A DNA stretch of 29,502 bases from an uncultured Saprospiraceae bacterium (GCA_937967535.1 CALCMV010000143.1:1-29502); one strand, 5' to 3'. Positions 1 to 8,889 are shown, counted from the first letter of the stretch. Notes: generated by a model from the letters alone, not told the origin. A program made the numbers and translations.

Positions 1-3000
1 ATCTAGCCTAAGCATGTACATACCTGCGGGAATTGACGCTACATTCAGTTGGAATTGATTGTTGGTAAACATCGCTTTTTCTTCTTCTAAAATAGTGCGT
101 CCGGTCAGGTCAAATAAGCGAATCGTACCGGAATCATACTCATCTGATAAATCAAATTGAACCGTCAAAATGTTGCTCACAGGATTTGGGAAAATCATAT
201 AATTAGTAATCAATTCGTTGGATAATTCCCTAAGTCCGGCACAAGCCGTTTCCGCTACGCTGACTTCAGCCAAAAACATATTGACTTCACTTTGACCAAG
301 AAAAAACTCCAAGTAAGCATCGCTGTCAGTTGTTTCGTTCATTGTAAAAGTAAAATCATAGGTTTGAAGCGTAGTAGTCAGGTTGTCTATTTGTTGGAAA
401 CCGTAAGTCGTATATGGTGTGCTTGCCTTGCCTGCCTTTACGTACATTGCGCGAGGCGCATCTGCCTTTGCTTTGAAAGTGACGCGATATTCCTTGCCTT
501 GTTCGTAGTCGAATCCGCGTTGTTTTATGGCAATGTTCCACGGGTTTTCAGCTAGGTAAGGTATGTTGATGTCTATGCCATTATTCGCGGCAGTAGCTTG
601 ACAATTTTGAGTTATCCAATCGTCTGTAAATTGCCCCGTAAAATTGCCGTTTTGTACTTGTTCGCAATCATTATTACAATTATCAGAAAGGTCAATGATT
701 TGGGCATTATCTATTATCAAATCCGTGAGGTCGGCAGCTACATGAAATTCCAAACGCGCATTTGTGATAGTCGGCTGCGACATTGTAAAGAGAAATGTAT
801 GACGCTGGTTATTCGTACTTAAATTGAACATTTTGTGAATGTACCCTGTCCATGGCGATTGACCGAGTCCTACTTTGACCTGAATGGTTTTGGCAGCTTG
901 AATAGAGCGTGCATCAAAACTGACTTCGTATTGTTTGCCGTTTTCCAATACAAAACCACTATGAAGAAGTGCTGCACGCCAGAGGTTTTGTACTTCCGGG
1001 ATATTGGTGATTTGGCAGGCACCCGAAGCGGCATTGATGTCGCAGTTCCAACAATTCCAGCCTGTTGTACCATCGCTGAAATCGCCATTGGTGATGAGGT
1101 CGCAATCGCTTGGTGGAGGCGTATCGCAGGATTGCAGCGTCATGGTATTAAACAAAGACGGATTGTTCCAAGATTGGTCCGTAGTAGCGTGCCATGCGAT
1201 TTTTTTATCGCGATTTCCGCCATTATCATCATCATTTACATGGATGTCAATACCAATCGGCATCCCATCCGCAGGGCTGACTCCGATGAAAGACCAAGCG
1301 ATGCGAATTTCCATTGCGTAACCCGCAGTCGTCGTCCTTTGTGCAAAGCGTACTCCCGCAGGATTGTTTTGTTCACCTGAATAATGATGTACCGTATTAT
1401 CATTGACTCTGAACAGCAATTGATGGTCATTGGCATCGTAGCTCGTGCCTTTTTCATTGCCGCCGTCTATATACACTTCGATACCATCGTCTTGATAGGC
1501 ATTTTCCGAATCATTCATCAAATTATTATCCCTTACATTTCCAAAAATATACAAATAATTATTATCCCATTGAATTTGAAAATTAGCCGAGAGGTCGTTT
1601 TGTGAATTGACTGTACCTAATAATACATTGTTTAAAGCATAATTTGTTTGCAGCCATTCGTTGCCGTTACCGTTGATATTCGGCGGATTTACAGCTTTAC
1701 AAATATCAATACTTGGTCGCGTACCTGCACAGTTGCAATTGCCATCTTCTACGTCATTTTGTGTATTTGGGTTGCCATCGTTGCAAGGTGTACCTGCGGA
1801 TGGGCAAGCTGCGCTTATATCATAATAAAAAATACCATCAGAATCCGGACCTACATACAAGCGTCCGTAGGTATTTGGGTCGCCGGACATGATTTTTGCA
1901 TAATTAAAATTACCGAAAGGATGAGTGCCGATTTTCGTCCAGCTTGTCCCCCTATTGGTACTCATGTGGTAGCCGAAATCGCCGTTGACTTCTCCTTGAA
2001 TAAAAATGGTCGGATAGTCGGAGCCGGGTGCAGCTTTTCCGGTGGTGAGGTTATTGACCTTGTCGGTGTTCGACATTTCATTCCATGTTTGTCCGCCGTC
2101 AGTGGAGATATATACGCCATGAATTTGATTGTAGGAAGCATAGTCGCTTCTAAAGCCATGCGCGAACAAAAGGTGTCCGGCTTTGCCATCTACGGCGCGG
2201 AGTTTGGCGTGCCATGCCCAAGGGGGTACACTGCCCTGTGCCGACCAATTGGCACCACCATCCGACGACTTGAATATTTTTCCATTTCCCCAATCATATA
2301 TATAAAATGTATTGGGTAAAACTCTGTCCGCGACCAAGACTTCTTTTTGAAGAAAATGGGCGTGCATACAGCAATTGTCTGAAACGCCGGGCATGTTTAT
2401 CGGTGTCCACGAGTTGCCTCTGTTTGTCGTGTAATGAGGTGTTCTATTGCCCGAAGGCAGCCATACCATATTATTGATGTCGTTGGCAGAAACGGCGATA
2501 TTCCCATAAATAGAATTTTCCTCATTGGGAAAAGGCATAGAACCAAACTCCGTCCACGTCAAGCCACCATCCAATGAATAACCTGAACGCCGATGTCCGC
2601 TATCATAACAACAATATCTGTGGTCTTCGGTAATGGCAGCTACAAAATTGGGATTGGAAGGACTAACATCCAAATCCCAAGTAGAATTGAATCGCTCACT
2701 CGGATAGTAACGGGTAGCATATTCGTCGAGATTAGATTGATTTTTTACGAAAATAGACCTATCCCATACGGCAGTGACGACATTGCCATTGGGCAATGCA
2801 ACGACATCATTATTGACCATATGCTCCTGCCCTTTGGAGATGCCCGTCCACGAAATATTATTATCCTGAATATCCGTAGTGCGCCACGAACCTATGCCTT
2901 CGACCATCCAAAGCCTTCCTTGTACGGCGGGGTCAAACATGATTTCACCTTCGGAAATCCAATCTAAGCCTTCCCATGCCAGCCACGGCACATCCGAACT

Positions 3001-4002
3001 CGGCGTATTCCAAGAAAGACTTGTCCATGAAGGCGACGAAGCACTTGCGTTGGTTGTTCTGTAAAAAGCTTGGTTGCCTTGCGCCTTTAGGATGACGCGA
3101 TTATTATTGAAAGGGTCAACCGCCACTTCCATGATATGTGCGCCTGTGGGTGGGGTGACATTTTGCCAGCTAGTCCCGTTGTATCTTCTGCATCCGCTTC
3201 CAATAGCACTTACGTAAACATGACGATTATTCGCAATTTCCATATCGGTAAATTGAACGCCACTGCCAAAACCCGAACCGGATGTGATATTGCTCCAACT
3301 CGCGCCTGCATTGGTCGTTCTGTAAATACCTGCGCCATCCACCGTCACATAAATGGTCTTGGTTCTGCCGCCGGATGTGCCGCTATTCGGGTCAAAAACG
3401 ACTTGGCGCACACCTCTCTCCGCAGTTCCCGAAGGAATCGCACCAACACTATTCCAACTCGAACCGCCATTGGTGGTGACATACAAACCATCATTGATGC
3501 TTCCGAAATAGACAACGTTTTGATTGGCAGGATCGACGGCGAGGCGTTCACCGCTAAGTTTGCTGGCATCGTCGTTGGGGTGCATGGTGGCTACTTCGCG
3601 GTTGTTGCTACCCGGAAAATTGGTGCTGACCCAAGTATTGCCCTGATTGGTGCTTTTGAAAATGGTATTATAAAAAGCCATATACGCCACCTGATTGTTG
3701 GAAGGCGCAGAGGCAATACTCAAGACCCCCATGTATTGATGCCAATCCACCCTATCAGGCGGCATACTACTTGAGGTAATAACGGGACTCCATTCTTGGG
3801 TGTTTTCATTCCATTTCCACGCATTATTGACATCCGACCTCGCAAATACGGGCGAACCGCTTGGGTGTATGCTCATACCTGTAAGCCAACCTCCGGCACC
3901 CAACTTCATTTTGCTCCAGCCATCGTTTTGTGCAAATATTTGTGAGAAAGACAGGCAAATCAGGGCTAATATTACTGTGATAGATTTAAAAATATATTTC
4001 AT
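1..4002 (-). CDS. Secreted GH74-type beta-propeller glycosidase with CBM9-like, two CBM4/9-like and T9SS sorting domains (3' end off window)
   Basis: The frame is open from ATG at 4002 to the left edge, giving 1334 residues with no stop. A signal peptide ends near residue 25 (..SQIFAQ). Residues 26 to about 735 form a BNR/xyloglucanase-type propeller: the start reads GGWLTGMSIHP..ARSDV..AWKW, which matches the GH74 block holding the first catalytic Asp (here D57). A later block, FDPAVQGRLW (D357) followed by GQEHMVNNDVV, resembles the GH74 IDP...GIEETAV region; I cannot assign the second catalytic Asp with certainty. A Cys/Asp-rich linker (about 735-760) leads to a CBM9-like domain (about 765-955). 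Two CBM4/9 (CenC-like) modules follow, starting NGDFSDG and NGNFTGQF (about 960-1255). The end reads FPNPVSNILTV..GMYMLRL, a type A T9SS signal that probably lacks only its last few residues. By family it should cleave beta-glucans such as xyloglucan outside the cell; the exact substrate is inference. Confidence 0.85.
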   Translation of the reverse strand, partial: MKYIFKSITVILALICLSFSQIFAQNDGWSKMKLGAGGWLTGMSIHPSGSPVFARSDVNNAWKWNENTQEWSPVITSSSMPPDRVDWHQYMGVLSIASAPSNNQVAYMAFYNTIFKSTNQGNTWVSTNFPGSNNREVATMHPNDDASKLSGERLAVDPANQNVVYFGSINDGLYVTTNGGSSWNSVGAIPSGTAERGVRQVVFDPNSGTSGGRTKTIYVTVDGAGIYRTTNAGASWSNITSGSGFGSGVQFTDMEIANNRHVYVSAIGSGCRRYNGTSWQNVTPPTGAHIMEVAVDPFNNNRVILKAQGNQAFYRTTNASASSPSWTSLSWNTPSSDVPWLAWEGLDWISEGEIMFDPAVQGRLWMVEGIGSWRTTDIQDNNISWTGISKGQEHMVNNDVVALPNGNVVTAVWDRSIFVKNQSNLDEYATRYYPSERFNSTWDLDVSPSNPNFVAAITEDHRYCCYDSGHRRSGYSLDGGLTWTEFGSMPFPNEENSIYGNIAVSANDINNMVWLPSGNRTPHYTTNRGNSWTPINMPGVSDNCCMHAHFLQKEVLVADRVLPNTFYIYDWGNGKIFKSSDGGANWSAQGSVPPWAWHAKLRAVDGKAGHLLFAHGFRSDYASYNQIHGVYISTDGGQTWNEMSNTDKVNNLTTGKAAPGSDYPTIFIQGEVNGDFGYHMSTNRGTSWTKIGTHPFGNFNYAKIMSGDPNTYGRLYVGPDSDGIFYYDISAACPSAGTPCNDGNPNTQNDVEDGNCNCAGTRPSIDICKAVNPPNINGNGNEWLQTNYALNNVLLGTVNSQNDLSANFQIQWDNNYLYIFGNVRDNNLMNDSENAYQDDGIEVYIDGGNEKGTSYDANDHQLLFRVNDNTVHHYSGEQNNPAGVRFAQRTTTAGYAMEIRIAWSFIGVSPADGMPIGIDIHVNDDDNGGNRDKKIAWHATTDQSWNNPSLFNTMTLQSCDTPPPSDCDLITNGDFSDGTTGWNCWNCDINAASGACQITNIPEVQNLWRAALLHSGFVLENGKQYEVSFDARSIQAAKTIQVKVGLGQSPWTGYIHKMFNLSTNNQRHTFLFTMSQPTITNARLEFHVAADLTDLIIDNAQIIDLSDNCNNDCEQVQNGNFTGQFTDDWITQNCQATAANNGIDINIPYLAENPWNIAIKQRGFDYEQGKEYRVTFKAKADAPRAMYVKAGKASTPYTTYGFQQIDNLTTTLQTYDFTFTMNETTDSDAYLEFFLGQSEVNMFLAEVSVAETACAGLRELSNELITNYMIFPNPVSNILTVQFDLSDEYDSGTIRLFDLTGRTILEEEKAMFTNNQFQLNVASIPAGMYMLRLD

Positions 4003-4326
4003 TTTAATATTAAGTAGTTTAATAATCTGTTTATTTTTCTATTTTATCCGAACACCTTCATTTTTTGTTCATTGGATGTATATCAGTACCGAATTATATC
4101 TTAAAAGTAGGGGCATATTTTGAATTAAAAAAACATTAATTTATTATTTTTTATAAAAAAATAAAAATAAATTAAATTTTATTATTTTTGTTTTTAATTT
4201 ATTATAAAGCGTTTACAATTTTTTACTCTATTATTTTAATAATAAAATTATAATAAAATTTATTTTATATAAAACTTAAAACAAATCTTATATTAAATCA
4301 TCAAAAATATCTATCAAAATTATCGT

Positions 4327-4334
4327 TATTTTTG
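4327..4334 (+). promoter_or_regulatory. Bacteroidota -7 element TATTTTTG for candidate sRNA
   Basis: TATTTTTG is an exact match to the TAnnTTTG -7 consensus of the Bacteroidota primary sigma factor. No clear -33 TTG lies upstream. It sits just ahead of a GC-richer 86-base island that ends in an intrinsic terminator, which argues for real transcription. In so AT-rich a region a chance match is possible. Confidence 0.5.
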
Positions 4335-4339
4335 TCGTT

Positions 4340-4425
4340 CTGTGAAAGCTACTTAGGACTAGGGTAGCCGATACTTATTATTAACTAATATTAAAAAAGT
4401 AAACGCTCTTTGGGCGTTTTTTTTT
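4340..4425 (+). ncRNA. Candidate small RNA with own promoter and terminator
   Basis: About 86 bases stand out from the AT-rich spacer by composition. They start a few bases after a -7 element and contain a hairpin with stem GCTAC (4348-4352) and GTAGC (4364-4368). An AT linker follows, then a terminator hairpin (AAACGC, 4401-4406, with GCGTTT, 4414-4419) running into six further T. There is no ORF of note and no upstream plus-strand gene for this terminator to serve. I do not recognise the RNA family; 6S-like or Flavo-1-like RNAs are possibilities I cannot test here. Confidence 0.5.
4401..4425 (+). terminator. Intrinsic terminator of candidate sRNA
   Basis: The stem AAACGC / GCGTTT has a 7-base loop and continues into a run of T (4420-4425). 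It is oriented for plus-strand transcription. Confidence 0.7.
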
Positions 4426-4554
4426 AAACTTTGCAAAAAGCTACTTCTTGGTTCTAGCGCCTCATTTACTTAATTTTAATATTTCTTTAACTATCGCATC
4501 TACTCTCTTTCCGTTAAGTAATTCCAAGACCACTCTTTAATCAATGTCTTCGTC

Positions 4555-4680
4555 AAATTATGAATTATGAATTTTGAACAACAAATGAAATTAAATTATA
4601 TTTTGTTTTTTATTGATAATTAGAAATTAACAAATTAAATACTTTCTACCATTCAGAATTTATCATTCAAAATTCAAAAT
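4555..4680. repeat. Loose palindrome with GAATTATGAATT / ATTCAAAATTCA arms
   Basis: The left arm (4555-4579) repeats the word TGAATTATGAATT. The right arm (4651-4680), read as reverse complement, gives TGAATTTTGAATGAT. The arms pair imperfectly around a 70-base AT-rich centre. This is the weakest member of the palindrome set described in the findings. Confidence 0.4.
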
Positions 4681-4693
4681 CGGCGAACACATT
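4663..4693 (+). repeat. 31-bp direct repeat, copy 1 (upstream of DUF2723 gene)
   Basis: A 31-base segment ending GGCGAACACATT recurs at 8115-8145 with 29 of 31 bases identical. The two copies flank the DUF2723 gene in the same orientation. Confidence 0.75.
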
Positions 4694-4734
4694 GTTTAAT
4701 GTAATTTCATTTTAGTACTTTTGTGGGTTCAATT

Positions 4735-4860
4735 GCTTCATGGTTTCATTGCTTCATTGTTGTATGGTTTCATGGTTTTCATGATTCAATTGATAAAGAA
4801 ATTTTGCAAAGCAAAATTTATTACAACAATATAATGAAGTAATACAACAATAAAACCATC
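4735..4860. repeat. Palindrome upstream of DUF2723 gene with perfect central hairpin
   Basis: The arms carry the words TTCATTGTTGTATGG (left) and ACAACAATAAAACCAT (right), pairing loosely. The centre is a perfect 9-bp stem, AAATTTTGC (4799-4807) / GCAAAATTT (4811-4819), with loop AAA. The right arm ends about 9 bases before the ATG at 4870, so in the mRNA it would lie over the ribosome-binding region. Confidence 0.6.
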
Positions 4861-4869
4861 AACTTTTAT

Positions 4870-7800
4870 ATGGATTTCAAGAAACTAAACACGATAGTCG
4901 GCTGGGTCGTATTTGCGATAGCAGCAACAGTATATATTCTCTCGGCAGAACCTACGGGTAGCCTCTGGGATTGTGGCGAGTTTATCACGGGTGCTTACAA
5001 ACTCGAAGTGGTACACCCGCCCGGTGCGCCTATGTTTATGATAGTCGGACATGTATTCACGACCATAGCACAGGCACTCTCTGACGACCCTTCAATGATA
5101 GCCTATTCGGTGAATGTAATGTCGGGTATTTGTACGGCATTTGTAGCAATGTTTGTGTGTTGGGTAACGGTGATTTTATCGAAAATGACGGTAGTAGGAC
5201 GCAGCGACGAAATGACCAATGGGCAAATGCTTGCTACACTCGGCAGTGGATTCGTAGCGGGCTTGGCAACAACTTTTGCCACTTCCGTTTGGTTCTCGGC
5301 AGTAGAAGGTGAGGTGTATGCGATGGCGAGTTTCTTTACGGCTATTGTGGTGTGGGCTGTGGTGAAGTGGTATCATATGGAAGATACTCGTCAGGCAGAC
5401 CGTTGGTTGGTGTTTGCGATGTTTATGGCGGGGCTTTCTTTGGGAGTTCACCTTTTAAGTTTGCTGACTTTGCCGGCGATGGCTTTGTTGTATTATTACA
5501 AAAAGACAGAGGAACCGAAACTCTTGCACATGGGAATTGCAATGCTCATTGGTGTGGCAATTTTTGGTTTGGTTATTCAAAAAGTAGTGATGAGCAGCAC
5601 ACTCAAAATGGGTAGTACATTGGATTATTACTTTGTCAATAATCTTGGTTTACCATTCAATAGCGGTTTGGTATTTTTGGGTTTCCTTATGTTGTTGTTG
5701 ATTGCGGCGGGCTTGTGGTTTACGTCTAAAAGAGGGCATACGCCTATTGGGATTCCTCTGGCGGTATTGGGCTTATTGGCTGCACCCGCTTTCGGAAATA
5801 CGGGTTACTTAATTGCGCTACTTTCCATTGCCGCCCTTGTTTTTTTGAAGCAAGCTATTGACAATCATCATTTGCAAAAACTCGTAGTTGTTTTCGGTTT
5901 GCTGATGTTGAGTTTTTCGACTTACGCGCTCATCCTTATTCGTGCCAATGCCAATACGCCGATTAATATGAACAACCCCTCGAATGCCTATTCGCTGATG
6001 TCTTACCTCAATCGTGAGCAATATGGCGACAGACCTTTATTGTACGGACCGCATTTTGCCGCACAACCTATTGATACAGAAGAAGAAGACAGAGTAGGCA
6101 GAGCAGGAGATAAATATGATATCATTGATAGAAAATTATCTTATGTGTACAAAGATGAGGATATGATGCTTTTGCCACGTATCGGGCATTATGACCGCGA
6201 AACGGAGCATCGCCGTTGGATGGGCAATCCCACTTCTTCCAAAACACCAAGTTTTACCGATAATTGGAGTTTTCTTCTCCGCTACCAAATCGGCTGGATG
6301 TACGGCAGGTATTTCATGTGGAATTTTGTAGGAAAACAAAACGGACAACAAGGTTTTTATAGTTGGAATCCGAAAGACGGCAACTGGTTGAGTGGGACAT
6401 TTATAGACGATATTCGCCTATTCGACCAAAGCAATATTCCCGACACTATGAGAAATGACCAATCCCGCAATACTTATTTTTTCCTGCCTTTCATCTTTGG
6501 TTTGTTGGGTTTGTTTTATCATTTTAATACTCGTAAATGGGATGCTTTTGCGATTTTTGTCTTATTTATAATGACGGGAATTGCGATTATTTTCTATTCT
6601 AATCAACCGCCCAACGAACCGCGTGAGCGCGACTACGTACTCGCAGGGTCTATGTTTACCTATTGTATCTGGATAGGTATGGGGGCAATGGCTTTGTTTG
6701 ATTTATTGAGGCGATATATGGCAGGGAATGTCGCCGCTATCGCAGGAACGGCAATTGTATTGACCGCCCCCCTGATTATGGGTTTCCAAAACTGGGACGA
6801 CCATACCCGTGCCGGACACACAGGTGCGCGTGATTATGCCACCAATTTTCTCGAATCTTGTGATAAAAATGCCATCGTATTTACTCATGGCGATAATGAT
6901 ACTTATCCGCTTTGGTATGCACAGGAGGTAGAAAATATTCGGACAGATGTGCGTGTGGTCAATCTAAGTCTGCTCGCGGTAGATTGGTATATTGACCAAC
7001 TCCGCCGTAAGGTCAACAACTCGCCGCCGCTCAAAATGAGTCTGCCGCCCGAAGCCTATCGGGGCAATAAGCGCAACATCACCTTCGTCAATCCGCCACA
7101 AGTAGCCAGTGATAAAAAAATGACGATTCAGGAGGTCATGAAATTCACTGCAAGTCCCCAGCCCGGTCTGCCGCCCGAATCACCGAGCTACATTCCAACG
7201 AGCAATATTGTTATTCCGGTCAATAAAAATGTAGTGATGCAAAATGGTACTGTGACCCGACCGGATACGGGGCAGGTACTGACCGAAATTCCGATGCGCC
7301 TTCCTAAGAATAAACGACGACTTATCAAAGATGAACTGGCAATGATGGATATTATTTCGAGCAATAATTGGGAGCGTCCGATTTATTATGCCGTTACTTG
7401 TCGCCCGGAGAAATTATTGGGCTTGTCAGATTATTTGCAATTGGAAGGTCTGGCATCGCGCATCGTACCTGTACGCACGAAAGGCGACCCCGAATTTGGA
7501 AGTATGCCTATCGGACAAGGGCGCGTTGATTCGGACAAAATGTACGACAATATCATGAACAAGTTCCGTTGGGGCAATTTTGATAAACTAACTACTTATA
7601 TCAATGAGAGTTATATGCCGAGTGTAGCAAGCAATCGTTTTGCGATGTTGCGCCTTGCACGTACTCTCGTCAAAGAAGGCGACAACGAGCGTGCGAAAAA
7701 TATCCTCAATAAATATTTTGAAGTATTTCCGCACAAAAATTTCCCTTACGATTATAATGCCATGTATATGGTTCGCCTCTATGAAGAAGCAGGGGCAGAA

Positions 7801-8040
7801 GCAGACGGCAAAGAACATGTACTGACCCTCGCCCGCGAAACTGCCGACCAACTCGATTTTCTTGATTCACTGGAAGATGAAGTATTGCAGAGTGCATTTA
7901 AAGACGATTTTGAACAATGGATAAGTATGATGAGTGAACTGCGAAATATGGTCAGTACAAATCCTGCTTATGCCGACATTAAGGATGAAGTCATGGATTT
8001 ATTCAGTGGTTTTCCGCTTCCGGGACAATTGAGAGACTGA
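4870..8040 (+). CDS. DUF2723 family polytopic membrane protein (GT-C / GT117-like)
   Basis: This 1056-residue protein starts with a membrane segment (about residues 8-25) followed by the DUF2723 signature WDCGEFI...VVHPPGAPMF. The acidic pair D34/E37 lies in the first external loop, where GT-C enzymes keep catalytic acids. About a dozen hydrophobic segments follow, up to about residue 640, including NQPPNEPRERDYV, another conserved family block. The rest, to residue 1056, is a soluble domain with TPR-like helices near the end (LARTLVKEGDNERAKNILNKYF). The family is annotated as a lipid-linked-sugar protein O-glycosyltransferase type; acceptor and sugar here are unknown. The gene is monocistronic: a palindrome precedes it and a strong terminator starts 31 bases after the stop. 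Membership in DUF2723 is firm; the enzymatic role is family inference. Confidence 0.9.
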   Translation: MDFKKLNTIVGWVVFAIAATVYILSAEPTGSLWDCGEFITGAYKLEVVHPPGAPMFMIVGHVFTTIAQALSDDPSMIAYSVNVMSGICTAFVAMFVCWVTVILSKMTVVGRSDEMTNGQMLATLGSGFVAGLATTFATSVWFSAVEGEVYAMASFFTAIVVWAVVKWYHMEDTRQADRWLVFAMFMAGLSLGVHLLSLLTLPAMALLYYYKKTEEPKLLHMGIAMLIGVAIFGLVIQKVVMSSTLKMGSTLDYYFVNNLGLPFNSGLVFLGFLMLLLIAAGLWFTSKRGHTPIGIPLAVLGLLAAPAFGNTGYLIALLSIAALVFLKQAIDNHHLQKLVVVFGLLMLSFSTYALILIRANANTPINMNNPSNAYSLMSYLNREQYGDRPLLYGPHFAAQPIDTEEEDRVGRAGDKYDIIDRKLSYVYKDEDMMLLPRIGHYDRETEHRRWMGNPTSSKTPSFTDNWSFLLRYQIGWMYGRYFMWNFVGKQNGQQGFYSWNPKDGNWLSGTFIDDIRLFDQSNIPDTMRNDQSRNTYFFLPFIFGLLGLFYHFNTRKWDAFAIFVLFIMTGIAIIFYSNQPPNEPRERDYVLAGSMFTYCIWIGMGAMALFDLLRRYMAGNVAAIAGTAIVLTAPLIMGFQNWDDHTRAGHTGARDYATNFLESCDKNAIVFTHGDNDTYPLWYAQEVENIRTDVRVVNLSLLAVDWYIDQLRRKVNNSPPLKMSLPPEAYRGNKRNITFVNPPQVASDKKMTIQEVMKFTASPQPGLPPESPSYIPTSNIVIPVNKNVVMQNGTVTRPDTGQVLTEIPMRLPKNKRRLIKDELAMMDIISSNNWERPIYYAVTCRPEKLLGLSDYLQLEGLASRIVPVRTKGDPEFGSMPIGQGRVDSDKMYDNIMNKFRWGNFDKLTTYINESYMPSVASNRFAMLRLARTLVKEGDNERAKNILNKYFEVFPHKNFPYDYNAMYMVRLYEEAGAEADGKEHVLTLARETADQLDFLDSLEDEVLQSAFKDDFEQWISMMSELRNMVSTNPAYADIKDEVMDLFSGFPLPGQLRD

Positions 8041-8070
8041 TGAATTGAATAAGAATAAAATAATTTTTCA

Positions 8071-8107
8071 GAACGCACTGCATTTGTTTGTAGTGCGTTC
8101 TTTTTTT
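8071..8107 (+). terminator. Intrinsic terminator of DUF2723 gene
   Basis: The perfect 9-bp stem GAACGCACT (8071-8079) / AGTGCGTTC (8092-8100) has a 12-base loop and is followed by seven T (8101-8107). It begins 31 bases after the stop codon. Confidence 0.9.
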
Positions 8108-8114
8108 GAGTTTT

Positions 8115-8145
8115 TCATTCAAAATTCAAATTTGGCGAACACATT
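8115..8145 (+). repeat. 31-bp direct repeat, copy 2 (downstream of DUF2723 gene)
   Basis: It matches 4663-4693 at 29 of 31 bases, including the shared GGCGAACACATT end. It begins 8 bases after the DUF2723 terminator's T run. Confidence 0.75.
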
Positions 8146-8210
8146 AAAACTAATAACTAATAACCAATCACTAATTAATTAACTAATCACTAAGCCCAAT
8201 TCAAACAAAT

Positions 8211-8243
8211 AGAGTCCATACAGTACATGTACTGATGAACTCT
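8211..8243. repeat. Near-perfect 33-bp palindrome
   Basis: A perfect 14-bp core CAGTACATGTACTG (8221-8234) is flanked by AGAGT (8211-8215) and ACTCT (8239-8243), with CAT/ATG also pairing. It could be a dimeric repressor operator or a cruciform or bidirectional hairpin. No T run follows, so it is not a typical terminator. Confidence 0.6.
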
Positions 8244-8372
8244 ACTTAATAATTTTTATCAACCCAACATGTTCACCTATGGCTAGATTAATAGCCGTCA
8301 AGCGCATCGAAGGCGATGAGTCAAAAATAAATTCTTAAAAAACTGGGTTAAAGATACCTTTGGCGAGTCCTC

Positions 8373-8624
8373 TTATACCTTCGAGGGTGTGCGAATTTTT
8401 GATTTGATAGATTCTACAAGTGCCGGTGAGACTGTTCTTCGTGAAATTTTACTCTTAATAAATTCTCTAAAGGATTTTTCCATACTAAATCGTTCTAACA
8501 ATTCGGGACTACTTTGAATTTCTGTCAATAATTCTCTTTCTTCTCTATTGCTCAGTTCGCCGTCGAGGTAAAGCATGACTCTTTGAGTAATGGTGCCGAC
8601 TCTGTTTTGATGTGTATTGTTCAT
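8373..8624 (-). CDS. Small anti-sigma-like protein lacking zinc ligands
   Basis: This 83-residue protein has MLYLDGELSNREERELL in its N-terminal half, the helical pattern of ZAS-type soluble anti-sigma factors (yLDGELs). The HxxxCxxC zinc motif is absent: there is no cysteine at all. No membrane segment is present, so it would act in the cytoplasm. It lies downstream of the ECF sigma gene on the same strand, 265 bp away, which supports partnership. A terminator stands between the two, so it may have its own promoter. The function is inferred from pattern and position; it could be another small regulator. Confidence 0.6.
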   Translation of the reverse strand: MNNTHQNRVGTITQRVMLYLDGELSNREERELLTEIQSSPELLERFSMEKSFREFIKSKISRRTVSPALVESIKSKIRTPSKV

Positions 8625-8734
8625 AATTTCACTTTTGTGGAATACCCTGTGTCATTTTAGCCTATGGTATCTACTGGCTACTTTTACTTTTTTGTATTCC
8701 TGTTAGTTAATAAAATTGGGTAAATGAAGACTGT

Positions 8735-8772
8735 AAAAAAAATACCGGATAAAGTGCATAAGCATTATCCGG
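8735..8772 (-). terminator. Intrinsic terminator between sigma and anti-sigma genes
   Basis: Read on the minus strand, the stem CCGGATAA (8772-8765) / TTATCCGG (8752-8745) has extra TGC/GCA pairing inside and is followed by eight T (8742-8735, after the bases TA). It lies about 118 bases past the sigma stop codon. Confidence 0.8.
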
Positions 8773-8889
8773 CAGAAATTTTTATCTATAATATGGTGCT
8801 GTCCCCGATAAATCATTACCGAAGGTGCTGGGGGTAGTATCAATGCTTATACAACAAGTTCTGTTCATCACTTCAAATTTAAACTTATT

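Larger units (their letters stand above)
4003..4869. other. AT-rich spacer between divergent genes
   Basis: This 867-bp spacer separates the GH74-type gene (minus) from the DUF2723 gene (plus). 4130-4320 is almost pure A/T with no coding frame. It contains a candidate small RNA (4340-4425), a loose palindrome (4555-4680), one copy of a 31-bp repeat (4663-4693) and a second palindrome (4735-4860) that ends just before the DUF2723 start codon. I see no protein gene in it. Confidence 0.8.
8041..8372. other. Spacer between convergent DUF2723 and anti-sigma genes
   Basis: This spacer holds the DUF2723 terminator, the second 31-bp repeat copy (8115-8145), a low-complexity ACTAAT-rich stretch (8146-8194), a near-perfect palindrome (8211-8243) and a possible three-stem structure (8261-8349). 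A 19-codon plus-strand frame (8279-8338) sits inside the latter; I do not call it a gene. Confidence 0.7.

Noticed and set aside
835..3774. Plus-strand open frames of 100-220 codons (such as 1648-2319 and 3136-3774)
   Set aside because: They overlap the continuous minus-strand GH74-type frame, whose translation has clear domains; the plus-strand products are low-quality and match no pattern.
4130..4320. Replication origin or AT-rich unwinding element
   Set aside because: No DnaA-box cluster or dnaA/dnaN neighbours; the AT-richness is shared by other spacers here.
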